Source: Murimonas intestini
Lineage (GTDB): Bacteria; Bacillota; Clostridia; Lachnospirales; Lachnospiraceae
Length of the DNA stretch: 64,000 nucleotides
NCBI RefSeq assembly: GCF_024622195.1
Contig: NZ_JANKBI010000002.1
Coordinates: 186,001 to 250,000, forward strand
Direction: 5' to 3'
Below the pieces are notes generated by a model. That model was not told the DNA's origin, did not search any database, and worked only from the letters and a program-made list of their open reading frames with translations. Below are positions 7,768 through 15,631 of the stretch, one piece after another; position 1 is the stretch's first letter, and each line of letters starts with the position of its first letter. The position numbers and the translations under genes are program-made.

Positions 7768-9219
7768 TTAAATCTCTGCAGGAACTTTATCCGGATTTTT
7801 AAAGCAGATAAGCGTATATAAACGGGCATCCAGAAATATGGCCCGAAAAGTCCGCTGGACGCAGAGGGCAGCGCTTTCCCGGTCACCTTTTCTAAGAGAA
7901 CTGCATGCAAGCGCAAATTCTTCAAAGCCTTCCTGTGCCAAAGCCACACATTCTTCAATTATCACATATGGGCGGTCCAGATAATGACCCCAAATCAGGG
8001 CATCATCAAACTGCTCAAGAATGTTTTCAAGACATTTCAGCGGCATATGCGCTTTTAGGAAAGCAGTAATGATATGTATGATACCGGAACTTCTCTGTCT
8101 CAGGGGACTCAGCTCCCATTCGGCTGCCGTATCCGCAAGCTGGGAATCATCCAGCAGAGAAAAAGCCGCAAGGGAAAGCTTTCCTGTACAGACAGCCAGA
8201 ATCTGCAGGACATTTAAAAAAAGAGTCAGATTGTTCTCGATGATATTTTGTTCTATCCGGATAGGCGCAAGCTCCTCCGAAGTGCGCAGCACAGAACCTT
8301 TTTTCTCAATTGTGTGGATGAATCCAATGTCGCTCAGCAGAGCCATTGCCTTGGAAGCAGTTGATTTGGAAATCTTGTAGATGCGCATAATTTCAGGCTC
8401 TGACGGGAAATATGCACGATCACTGAATTCGCCTGATTGAGCGCGCCGGTACAGGCTTTGAGCCACAGAAGCATAAAGCGGAGAGCGGTTTTTTCCTCTG
8501 AACCATTGGTAGGCCACCAGGTTCTCCGGCTTTGGTACGATTTTTTGTAACCCGTTTAAATAGACTGCCGCCTGCTGGCCGGCATTTTTGTACATCTCCT
8601 CAAGTTTGGCAATCAGGGGTCCGCGTTCCTTACGTTCAGCCATGCCCTGCATAACTGACAGATTATTTTTCATAAAATCCGCCGATACAGTGAAGGGATC
8701 CTCTAATTGGGACTGCATGACATAAGGAAAACGTGCATAGTGCTCCATATCGCTCTGAAGGTCCAGTACAGTCTGGTTGCGGTACGGAAGAAGCATCTCT
8801 GTAAAAAAGGCGGCTGTTTGCTGGTTATTGATAATCCTGTTATCAGCTGAATCTGCTGCGTCCGCAAAAAAACTTAAACTGCCGCAATGCATCGCCCCTT
8901 CGGCATAAAGGGACGGCATGATCAATTCCAGTCCGCTGTAGATATCCAAAATGCTTTCGCGTCTTTGCATCAGTGACTGGATGTAGCCATTTTCGTTTTC
9001 ATTAAAGCTGACGATAGCCCGCTTGCCGGAGGAGGTACATATCACACCTTCTTCTTTCAGCATACGGATTACCTTTCGTACAGTTGTTATTCCCACCTGA
9101 TACCGCTGGCAAAGCTCACTCTGGCTGGGAAATACTTCTCCGCGGCGGAGAACACCGCTGTATATCTGCGTCAAAATGGATTGATAAAGAACTTTATAAA
9201 GCAGACTTTCCTGTTCCAC
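7768..9219 (-). CDS. Transcription regulator with two GntR-type winged helices
   Basis: This 483-residue protein starts at a GTG preceded by AAGGAGG. It contains two separate GntR-type DNA-binding domains. The first is at residues 5-75 (SQSELCQRYQVGITTVRKVIRMLKEEGV region), the second at about residues 245-315 (FPSEPEIMRIYKISKSTASKAMALLSDIG region). Each is followed by an all-helical segment, so the protein looks like an internal tandem duplication. GntR proteins usually have one such domain and bind as dimers; here one chain could supply both halves. A short inverted repeat sits on its own promoter at 9233-9244. The effector is unknown. It is monocistronic, between the flavodoxin and GGDEF-EAL genes. 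Confidence 0.8.
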   Translation of the reverse strand: MEQESLLYKVLYQSILTQIYSGVLRRGEVFPSQSELCQRYQVGITTVRKVIRMLKEEGVICTSSGKRAIVSFNENENGYIQSLMQRRESILDIYSGLELIMPSLYAEGAMHCGSLSFFADAADSADNRIINNQQTAAFFTEMLLPYRNQTVLDLQSDMEHYARFPYVMQSQLEDPFTVSADFMKNNLSVMQGMAERKERGPLIAKLEEMYKNAGQQAAVYLNGLQKIVPKPENLVAYQWFRGKNRSPLYASVAQSLYRRAQSGEFSDRAYFPSEPEIMRIYKISKSTASKAMALLSDIGFIHTIEKKGSVLRTSEELAPIRIEQNIIENNLTLFLNVLQILAVCTGKLSLAAFSLLDDSQLADTAAEWELSPLRQRSSGIIHIITAFLKAHMPLKCLENILEQFDDALIWGHYLDRPYVIIEECVALAQEGFEEFALACSSLRKGDRESAALCVQRTFRAIFLDARLYTLICFKNPDKVPAEI

Positions 9220-9232
9220 GATATGCCTCCTT

Positions 9233-9254
9233 ATAGTAAACTATTTTTAGTATA
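9233..9254 (-). promoter_or_regulatory. Promoter -10 and candidate operator of the tandem-GntR gene
   Basis: On the minus strand a TATACT box (forward 9249-9254) precedes the GTG start. Immediately downstream lies ATAGT-AA-ACTAT (9233-9244), an inverted repeat with a two-base spacer, which overlaps the expected transcription start. That placement would suit autoregulation by the gene product. No good -35 box is seen. Confidence 0.4.
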
Positions 9255-9307
9255 CCATAAATAAAATTAAAATACTTAATAATTTGAAAGGAGGCCAATA
9301 GGGCAGA

Positions 9308-9328
9308 CCGGACAAATTTCTTGTCCGG
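9308..9328 (-). terminator. Probable terminator hairpin behind the GGDEF-EAL gene
   Basis: CCGGACAA and TTGTCCGG form a perfect eight-base GC-rich stem about 20 bases beyond the minus-strand stop codon. There is no clear U-run after it in either direction, so it may be a weak terminator or an mRNA-end stabilising stem. Confidence 0.45.
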
Positions 9329-9348
9329 CCGCTTCGTATCTGTGCATT

Positions 9349-11553
9349 TTATTTCAAAAAAAGATTTTCATATTGTTCTATCCGGAGTGGTCTGCTGATC
9401 AGAAATCCCTGGACACCGTCACATCCAAGTTCCTGCAGCATAGAAAACTGGCATTCATTTTCCACACCTTCTGCGATCAAACGCATATGCAGATTATGGC
9501 AGATTTGTACCAATGACGTTATCAGCATACGTGAACGCTCATTTTTATCGATATCATCCATTAAACGCTTGTCTACTTTTAATGTATCCAAATCGGCATT
9601 TATAAATAATGCCATATTGGAATAGCGGGAACCAAAGTCGTCAATTGAGATTGCAAATCCGGCTTTTTTTATCTTATCAATAATGGAAATTAAAAATTCA
9701 TTGTCATAATTCTCATCATTTTCAATAATTTCAATTTCAAGTAAGGACTTGTCTACATCATAACGTTCCCATATCGTGTTCAGCATATCTATGTATTCCG
9801 GAATACGCAGCGTATAACGGGAAAAATTTACACTGACCGGTTTTAACAAAAGGTTCTCTTTTTTCCATTTTTCCAGCAATTTGCATATTGTCTCAAAAAC
9901 AAAAAAATCAATATGGTGAATACTTCGTGTATTCTCTAAAAAGCTTATAAATTCATTAGGCATAATGAGTTTTCCCTCATGGTCATGATACCGGATCAAT
10001 GCCTCTCCGCCTATAATATGCCGGTGGAAATCAACTTTAGGCTGCAAATACACCTCAAAGTTCCCGTTTGCAATCTCTTCTTCCAGCTTATTTTTTTCAG
10101 AGAATTGCAGTATGCTGTCGTTGTGAAAACGATAACGGTTAGAAGTTGGATTCTTGCGGTAAAAATCTCTTTTATCCTTATACATTAATTCATCGGCTTC
10201 ACTTATTTTACTGTCTATATCATTTACTTGATCTGTCCAGATATAACCAACAGCACCTTTACAGTTGGTACTTAACAAAATATAATGCTTTAGATTAACC
10301 ACCTGGTCTTCAAGGGCATCCTGTCCGATCCCGCTGATCAATACTACAAATTCATCCCCGCCCAGACGGTAGATATTGCCTGTAGGGAATGCTTTCTTCA
10401 GCATTTCTACACCCTCGATAAGTATTTGGTCCCCAAACTTGTGCCCCATGTGGTCATTGATGTCTTTTAAGCCGTTTATATCCATATAAACGGCGCCTAT
10501 AGATGTGAAACTGACACTTTGGCAAAGATTCTCTATATCCTGCAGATATTTATTGCGGTTAAAGGAACCTGTCAATTCATCATAAAAACTATTATATATG
10601 AGTTTTTCGTTTAATTCTGACTTTTCAACAGAAATGCCAATGAAATAGCTTAATGTTTCCAACATAGAAGTGTTCATCAAAAACTCTACATTAGAATTGT
10701 CGGCGCCGATAAATCCGATCAGCTGATCATGCGTAATGATGGGGGATAATACCATGCTGTGAATCCCCTGCGCATACAGTACTTCAAAAGTATGTGAATT
10801 ATTTTCTTTCAGGGCGTCTACATTGGGAATTACAATATTTTTCCCCATGCAAAACTCCTCAAACCACGGTTCAAGAAGCTTGATATCCATATACTGGCAA
10901 TAGTCCATCTGAGGATCTATACCTTCGCGGCACCATTCAAATATACAATTCATTTCAGTTTCATTGATATCAAACATATATGCACGCTCTGCCTCTAAAA
11001 AGGTACCAATGATACACAGTATATCATCCATGTATTCTGCCTTGTCCATACAGCCATACATCCGCTTGAGGCACTCCATTGTCTGTATTTCCTTCCGCAA
11101 TATATTTTGCGATTTTCGATGCTCTTCTTCCGCTTTTGTTCGTGCATTTACCAGATCATCAACATCTGTATACACGACGTATATAACGGGCACTCCATCA
11201 ATTACTTCATCTGTAAAAGTACCTATGAAACGGATCCAGATAGAAGACCCGTCTTTGCGGGGCATTTTGCAAACGGCATCATATCCCCCATGGTTAGCAG
11301 TTAATGCGTCTTTTACAGCTTTCACGATGGAATTATATTCTTCAGGAGCATTGGAAAAATAAAGGCGGACGCTTCCATGAAAGTTTTGATCATATTCCTC
11401 TTTTGTATAGCCTGTTTTGTCATAGAAAAAACGATTTGCCCAGATGACTTGAAAATCATCATTCAGCAAATGTTTACTGACACTAATATGCAGTGAGGTC
11501 ATCAACATATTGTATTCATTACTTATAGTTGATAAATTCAACGAATTTTCCAT
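9349..11553 (-). CDS. PAS-GAF-GGDEF-EAL cyclic di-GMP signalling protein
   Basis: This 734-residue soluble protein has a PAS domain (about 25-135), a GAF-like domain (about 160-310), a GGDEF domain with intact GGDEF at about residue 400, and an EAL domain from about residue 480. The EAL residues look complete: EALIR, the Asn of VNFSR, the Glu of EIIEN, DDFG, the Lys of LKVDK, EGVE and the Gln of GVQGF. It could thus make and break cyclic di-GMP, with PAS and GAF sensing. No RxxD inhibitory site precedes the GGDEF motif. No membrane segment is seen. GAGGAGG lies six bases before the ATG. It stands alone, with its own promoter. Confidence 0.92.
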   Translation of the reverse strand: MENSLNLSTISNEYNMLMTSLHISVSKHLLNDDFQVIWANRFFYDKTGYTKEEYDQNFHGSVRLYFSNAPEEYNSIVKAVKDALTANHGGYDAVCKMPRKDGSSIWIRFIGTFTDEVIDGVPVIYVVYTDVDDLVNARTKAEEEHRKSQNILRKEIQTMECLKRMYGCMDKAEYMDDILCIIGTFLEAERAYMFDINETEMNCIFEWCREGIDPQMDYCQYMDIKLLEPWFEEFCMGKNIVIPNVDALKENNSHTFEVLYAQGIHSMVLSPIITHDQLIGFIGADNSNVEFLMNTSMLETLSYFIGISVEKSELNEKLIYNSFYDELTGSFNRNKYLQDIENLCQSVSFTSIGAVYMDINGLKDINDHMGHKFGDQILIEGVEMLKKAFPTGNIYRLGGDEFVVLISGIGQDALEDQVVNLKHYILLSTNCKGAVGYIWTDQVNDIDSKISEADELMYKDKRDFYRKNPTSNRYRFHNDSILQFSEKNKLEEEIANGNFEVYLQPKVDFHRHIIGGEALIRYHDHEGKLIMPNEFISFLENTRSIHHIDFFVFETICKLLEKWKKENLLLKPVSVNFSRYTLRIPEYIDMLNTIWERYDVDKSLLEIEIIENDENYDNEFLISIIDKIKKAGFAISIDDFGSRYSNMALFINADLDTLKVDKRLMDDIDKNERSRMLITSLVQICHNLHMRLIAEGVENECQFSMLQELGCDGVQGFLISRPLRIEQYENLFLK

Positions 11554-11616
11554 ATATACCTCCTCATATGATTCAAAATCTTTCCTTGCACTTCTTCCCT
11601 GAATTAGCTATAGGTT

Positions 11617-11645
11617 ATTATATCTACATTTTGATAAATTAGCAA
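11617..11645 (-). promoter_or_regulatory. Promoter of the GGDEF-EAL gene
   Basis: On the minus strand TTGCTA (forward 11640-11645) and TATAAT (forward 11617-11622) are separated by 17 bases, about 60 bases before the ATG. This is a good vegetative sigma-A type promoter. Confidence 0.6.
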
Positions 11646-11705
11646 GTGTTTTAGAAATTTTTTACATGCAGCTGTGAAAAGAGTGAACAGTTTCGATTTT
11701 TGACA

Positions 11706-11750
11706 AAAAAGAGGACCATGACATTTTATTGGAGTCATGGTCCTCTTTTT
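11706..11750 (-). terminator. Strong terminator behind the 37-residue peptide gene
   Basis: AAAAAGAGGACCATGAC and GTCATGGTCCTCTTTTT form a perfect 17-base stem around an 11-base loop. It begins 28 bases after the stop codon of the small gene and has U-runs in both directions, so it also insulates the GGDEF-EAL promoter. Confidence 0.9.
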
Positions 11751-11778
11751 ATATTGCATTCATTTATGATCCTGTGCC

Positions 11779-11892
11779 TTATTTTTCCACTGCCATTGCT
11801 TTTTTGCGGAGCACGGTCAGGCCGAAGCCTACCATAGCTGTTCCGTTTGCAAGCAGACCCAGTGTTGCCGCCATCGCTATAGTCACTGCCAT
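11779..11892 (-). CDS. Small single-pass membrane peptide, 37 residues
   Basis: The peptide reads MAVTIAMAATLGLLANG, then TAMVGFGLTVLRKKAMAVEK. It is one hydrophobic helix of about 25 residues with a basic RKK at its end. GAGGTG lies six bases before the ATG, and a perfect 17-base-stem terminator follows the stop by 28 bases, so this is a complete short transcription unit. I do not recognise the family. The shape fits small membrane regulators, type I toxins or holin-like peptides; the hydrophobic-then-basic end also resembles a cell-wall sorting tail without LPxTG. A second frame with its own AAGGAG starts at 11923 and overlaps it (62 codons), possibly coupling or merely incidental. Confidence 0.6.
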   Translation of the reverse strand: MAVTIAMAATLGLLANGTAMVGFGLTVLRKKAMAVEK

Positions 11893-12003
11893 TGTTATCA
11901 CCTCTGTCTTGGATTGTTAACATTTTATCACTCCTTGTACAAAGATACAATGTGCAGAATCAATGGGATTTAAAGGAAAAATAAATGGGATTTTGTTTAT
12001 TAT

Positions 12004-12738
12004 TTAACGAACATGGGGGATTCGCTCCGGCCATCCCTCCAAATTGCCGCTGATGATGGCTGTAAACATCCTTTCTTTGCATCCCGGGTGTTCGCGGTTC
12101 AGCTGGCGGAGAAGATTTTTGGCGTATTCACGTTTAGTGTGGCCGTCAGCCGGACAGGGACTTTTTGCTACGGGCAGTGCATATTTATTTTTAAAGCCAA
12201 TTACGTCAGCTTCATCTACAAACATCATGGGACGTATTACAGTCAGATCCATGCGGTCCAGATAGGTGCGGGGAGAAAAAGAGTGGAAACGTCCCTCAAA
12301 GATCAGTGACAGCAGCATGGTTTCCACAACATCATCCTTGTGGTGTGCATAAGCTACCTTGTTGCAGCCAAGTTCTTTGGCGGCCTGATTGAAAGAACCT
12401 TTCCGCATCTTGGCACAGAGTGAGCAGGGATTGCTCTCACGGCGGTCTTCAAAGATGATCTTGCCGATCTCTGTATCAACTACTGTGTAGCGGACTCCGA
12501 GTTCATCACAGAGAGCGCGGATGGCTGACAGATCGAAGCCGGGAAAACCTAAGTTGACCGTGATTGCTTCAATCTCAAAATGTTTTGGATAAAATCTTTT
12601 AAGTCCATGTAAGGCATAGAGGAGAGTCAGGCTGTCTTTTCCGCCGGATATTCCCACGGCGATCCTGTCACCTTCCCCGATCATCTGATATTCGTCTACC
12701 GCCCGGCGGGTATAGCTGAGTAGCTGCTGTAATTTCAT
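12004..12738 (-). CDS. TtcA-like PP-loop ATPase, tRNA thiolation family
   Basis: The PP-loop GISGGKDS at about residue 29 binds ATP for adenylation. CSLC at about residue 108 and a later Cys in SPCPADG supply candidate ligands for an iron-sulfur cluster, as in TtcA, which thiolates cytidine 32 of tRNA. HHKDD and RPMMFVDE are also typical of this family. The 244-residue length is shorter than E. coli TtcA (about 310) but common for clostridial members, whose target base has mostly not been tested. It starts six bases after the TetR gene stop, so both form one minus-strand operon. Confidence 0.8.
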   Translation of the reverse strand: MKLQQLLSYTRRAVDEYQMIGEGDRIAVGISGGKDSLTLLYALHGLKRFYPKHFEIEAITVNLGFPGFDLSAIRALCDELGVRYTVVDTEIGKIIFEDRRESNPCSLCAKMRKGSFNQAAKELGCNKVAYAHHKDDVVETMLLSLIFEGRFHSFSPRTYLDRMDLTVIRPMMFVDEADVIGFKNKYALPVAKSPCPADGHTKREYAKNLLRQLNREHPGCKERMFTAIISGNLEGWPERIPHVR

Positions 12739-12744
12739 AAAGTA

Positions 12745-13350
12745 TTAATCTCCTTGGGTATGTTGTTTAATGATTGTTCGTACACTTTCAAAAATATAAG
12801 GCTTCATATCCTCGATAGGAGCCGGCTGGCTGTAGAGGATAGGGCTGTAGGTAGAGCCGCTGACGGTTTCCACGATCATATAGACCATGATCTCCGGGTC
12901 TTTAAAGGTTTGCCCGCTTTCTGAGAGTATCTGGTAATAAATGTCATATACGTTTTTATCAGTGTCATTATCCATACGTGTAAGGGCATTTTTAAAAATT
13001 CCCCAGCTCAGATGCTTGGCAATGAGATTCAGAAGGGATTTATCCTGATTCAGCTGATTGATAACGTGGTCAGCGATAAAGACTACACGGTCCTCGAAAG
13101 AATCTATCCCGGCAGATTTCATAGCTGTGTAGGCACTTCCCAGGATCTGATTGGCCTTGTGTGAGATCAGCTTGTTCCGAAGGTCATATTTGTCAGAAAA
13201 GTACAGATAGAATGTCCCCTTTGCCACACCGGCCTTCTCCACAATATCTGAGATGGAAGTCTTTTGTATCCCTTTGGTAATAAAAAGATCAAAGGCTGTA
13301 TTCAACAGGGCCTCTTTTTTCTGTTTTTTATTATTTTCCAATTTACTCAT
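12745..13350 (-). CDS. TetR-family repressor of the MMPL operon
   Basis: The protein of 201 residues has an N-terminal TetR DNA-binding domain (about residues 10-57), with the recognition region GVAKGTFYLYFSDKYDLR. The rest is a helical ligand-binding and dimer domain without recognised signature. AAAGGAGAT places the start at the ATG at 13350, giving MSKLENN; a longer frame to 13425 lacks a site. It is divergent from the MMPL exporter gene, and two 13-bp palindromes lie on the shared promoter region, so it very likely represses the exporter and possibly itself. The inducer is unknown. The TtcA-like gene follows in the same unit. Confidence 0.88.
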   Translation of the reverse strand: MSKLENNKKQKKEALLNTAFDLFITKGIQKTSISDIVEKAGVAKGTFYLYFSDKYDLRNKLISHKANQILGSAYTAMKSAGIDSFEDRVVFIADHVINQLNQDKSLLNLIAKHLSWGIFKNALTRMDNDTDKNVYDIYYQILSESGQTFKDPEIMVYMIVETVSGSTYSPILYSQPAPIEDMKPYIFESVRTIIKQHTQGD

Positions 13351-13452
13351 ACGGCATATCTCCTTTGGCTGCGGTTTGAAAGCGCATTCCCTCTTTATTA
13401 TTGATGAAAAGTTCCAAAAAGTCAATTACCTGCATAAAATTAAAAATAGAGA

Positions 13453-13481
13453 TTGACTAATGGTCATTTTTGTAGTATAAC
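13453..13481 (+). promoter_or_regulatory. Promoter of the MMPL operon
   Basis: TTGACT (13453-13458) and TATAAC (13476-13481) are 17 bases apart, 54 bases before the MMPL start codon. This is a near-consensus vegetative promoter. Confidence 0.75.
13454..13466 (+). promoter_or_regulatory. Operator 1 for the TetR-family repressor
   Basis: TGACTAATGGTCA is a near-palindrome that overlaps the -35 box. Twelve of 13 bases match the reverse complement of the second site at 13497-13509. Binding here would block polymerase. Confidence 0.65.
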
Positions 13482-13496
13482 ATGGTTTGAAAGAAA

Positions 13497-13509
13497 TGAC
13501 CAGTAGTCA
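13497..13509 (-). promoter_or_regulatory. Operator 2 for the TetR-family repressor
   Basis: On the minus strand this reads TGACTACTGGTCA, matching operator 1 at 12 of 13 bases. Its centre is 43 bases (about four helical turns) from operator 1, and it lies just after the expected transcription start. Confidence 0.65.
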
Positions 13510-13534
13510 TTTTGAAAGTGAGGAGAGATAAGGA

Positions 13535-15631
13535 ATGATAAAAGCAGGCAAAAAAATAGTTAAGTACAAGATACCGATTTTCATATTGAGCCTACTTCTG
13601 CTGGTTCCCGCCGTATTCGGATATATCAGCACAAGGGTAAATTATGATATCATGACCTACCTGCCTGATTCGCTGGAAACAGTCAGGGGACAGGACATTA
13701 TGCTGGATGAGTTTGGAATGGGCGCTTTCTCTATGGTGATCGTGGAGGATATGGAACCAAAGGATGTAGTAAAGCTTAAGGATGAGATCAGGGAGATAAA
13801 CCATGTAAAGGATGTGCTCTGGTATGACAGCGTTATGGATATCAGCGTGCCGGTGGAGATGCTGCCGGATGATATAAAGGACGCCTTCTTTCAGGGGGAT
13901 GCCACTATGATGATAGCCCTCTTTGATGACACTACATCCTCCGATGAGACAATGGAGGCTGTGAGCCAGATGAGGACACTGGCAAGGGAACAGTGTTACA
14001 TCAGCGGCATGTCAGGGGTGGTTACAGATGTGAAGGATCTGTTCCTGCAGGAAATGCCAATATATGTATTGATAGCTGCGCTGCTGAGCCTTCTGGTGCT
14101 GATGCTGACAATGGATTCTGTTCTGGCGCCTGTGCTTTTCCTGTTCAGTATAGGCATTGCGATTATTTACAACATGGGTACGAATATGTTTCTGGGGGAG
14201 ATCTCATATATTACCCAGGCGCTGACGGCAGTGCTCCAGCTGGGCGTTACAATGGATTATTCCATTTTCCTGCTGAACAGCTATGAAGAAAACAAGGTCA
14301 GATTTGACGGAGATAAGAACAGGGCTATGGCCCATGCTATATCAAATACATTTAAATCTGTGGCAGGCAGCTCAGTAACTACTATCGCCGGATTTATAGC
14401 GCTGTGCTTTATGTCCTTTACCCTGGGGATGAATATCGGAGTTGTAATGGCTAAAGGGGTAGTTATTGGAGTTATTTGCTGTGTGACACTGCTGCCGTCC
14501 ATGATCCTGATTTTTGACAGGGGGATTGAAAAGACAAGGCATAAAGCGCTTATACCAAATCTCGACAAGATATCAGGCTTTATATCAAAGCATTATAAAA
14601 TCTGGATGGCAGTCTTTATCATATTGCTTGTTCCGGCGCTTTACGGCAATACGCATACAGATGTGTATTACAATATAGACTCTACGCTGCCGGCAGATCT
14701 GGACAGTTCTAAGGCAAATGCAAAGCTTGGCGATGAATTCCATATGAATAATGTATACATGGTCATGCTGCCAAATGGAATGGATGCCAAGGATAAAGAT
14801 AATATGCTCAGGCAGATCAAAGAGGTGGACGGCATCAACTGGGCGATCGGCATGGATTCTCTTGTAGGACCGGGAATTCCGGACGATATGATCCCTGAAG
14901 ATATAAAAGGAATGCTGAAAAGTGATAATTACGAGCTGCAGTTTATCTGCTCAGACTATAAGACAGCAACAGACGAAGTGAATAACCAGATAGCCCAGGT
15001 GAACGGCATTATTAAAAATTATGAGCAGGGGGCTATGGTCATAGGTGAAGCGCCGCTGACAAAGGATCTGGTCACAGTGACGGACGTGGATTTCAGAAAT
15101 GTAAATATCATATCCATCGCCGCCATATTTGTCATAATCATGATCGTGTTCAAATCCATATCACTGCCGGTAATACTGGTGGCAGTCATTGAATTTGCTA
15201 TCTGTATCAACATGGCAATATCATGTTTTGCCGGAACAAAGCTTCCGTTCATAGCAAGTATAGTCATAGGCACCATACAGCTGGGGGCTACAGTAGATTA
15301 CGCTATTTTGATGACCAGCCGCTACCAGCGTGAGAGGAGCAGGGGGGCTGGCAAGAAGGACGCTATAAGGACGGCCCATAAGTCTTCAATGAAATCAATT
15401 ATAATCAGCGGGTGCAGCTTTTTCGCAGCTACCTTCGGCGTGGGAATGTATTCCAAGATAGATATTATCAGCTCTATCTGCAACCTGCTGTCGAGAGGGG
15501 CTATTATCAGTACGGTAGTCGTTATCTGTGTACTGCCTGCCATGTTTATGATATTTGATAAAGTAATATGTAAAACATCAATCGGCTTCTTGCCAAAACA
15601 GAACAAGAATAAACAGGAGGAATTAAGATGA
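13535..15631 (+). CDS. MMPL-family RND-type exporter
   Basis: The 698-residue protein has two similar halves, each with one leading membrane helix, a large outer domain and a cluster of five helices. Helix motifs TMDYSIFLL (about residue 240) and TVDYAILMTSRY (about residue 588) carry the Asp-Tyr pair that takes part in proton coupling in MMPL/RND proteins. MMPL proteins export lipids, siderophores or drugs. The gene overlaps its partner by four bases (ATGA), and a TetR repressor is divergent, so it looks like an inducible exporter. AGGAGAGATAAGGA precedes the ATG. The substrate is unknown. Confidence 0.9.
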   Translation: MIKAGKKIVKYKIPIFILSLLLLVPAVFGYISTRVNYDIMTYLPDSLETVRGQDIMLDEFGMGAFSMVIVEDMEPKDVVKLKDEIREINHVKDVLWYDSVMDISVPVEMLPDDIKDAFFQGDATMMIALFDDTTSSDETMEAVSQMRTLAREQCYISGMSGVVTDVKDLFLQEMPIYVLIAALLSLLVLMLTMDSVLAPVLFLFSIGIAIIYNMGTNMFLGEISYITQALTAVLQLGVTMDYSIFLLNSYEENKVRFDGDKNRAMAHAISNTFKSVAGSSVTTIAGFIALCFMSFTLGMNIGVVMAKGVVIGVICCVTLLPSMILIFDRGIEKTRHKALIPNLDKISGFISKHYKIWMAVFIILLVPALYGNTHTDVYYNIDSTLPADLDSSKANAKLGDEFHMNNVYMVMLPNGMDAKDKDNMLRQIKEVDGINWAIGMDSLVGPGIPDDMIPEDIKGMLKSDNYELQFICSDYKTATDEVNNQIAQVNGIIKNYEQGAMVIGEAPLTKDLVTVTDVDFRNVNIISIAAIFVIIMIVFKSISLPVILVAVIEFAICINMAISCFAGTKLPFIASIVIGTIQLGATVDYAILMTSRYQRERSRGAGKKDAIRTAHKSSMKSIIISGCSFFAATFGVGMYSKIDIISSICNLLSRGAIISTVVVICVLPAMFMIFDKVICKTSIGFLPKQNKNKQEELR

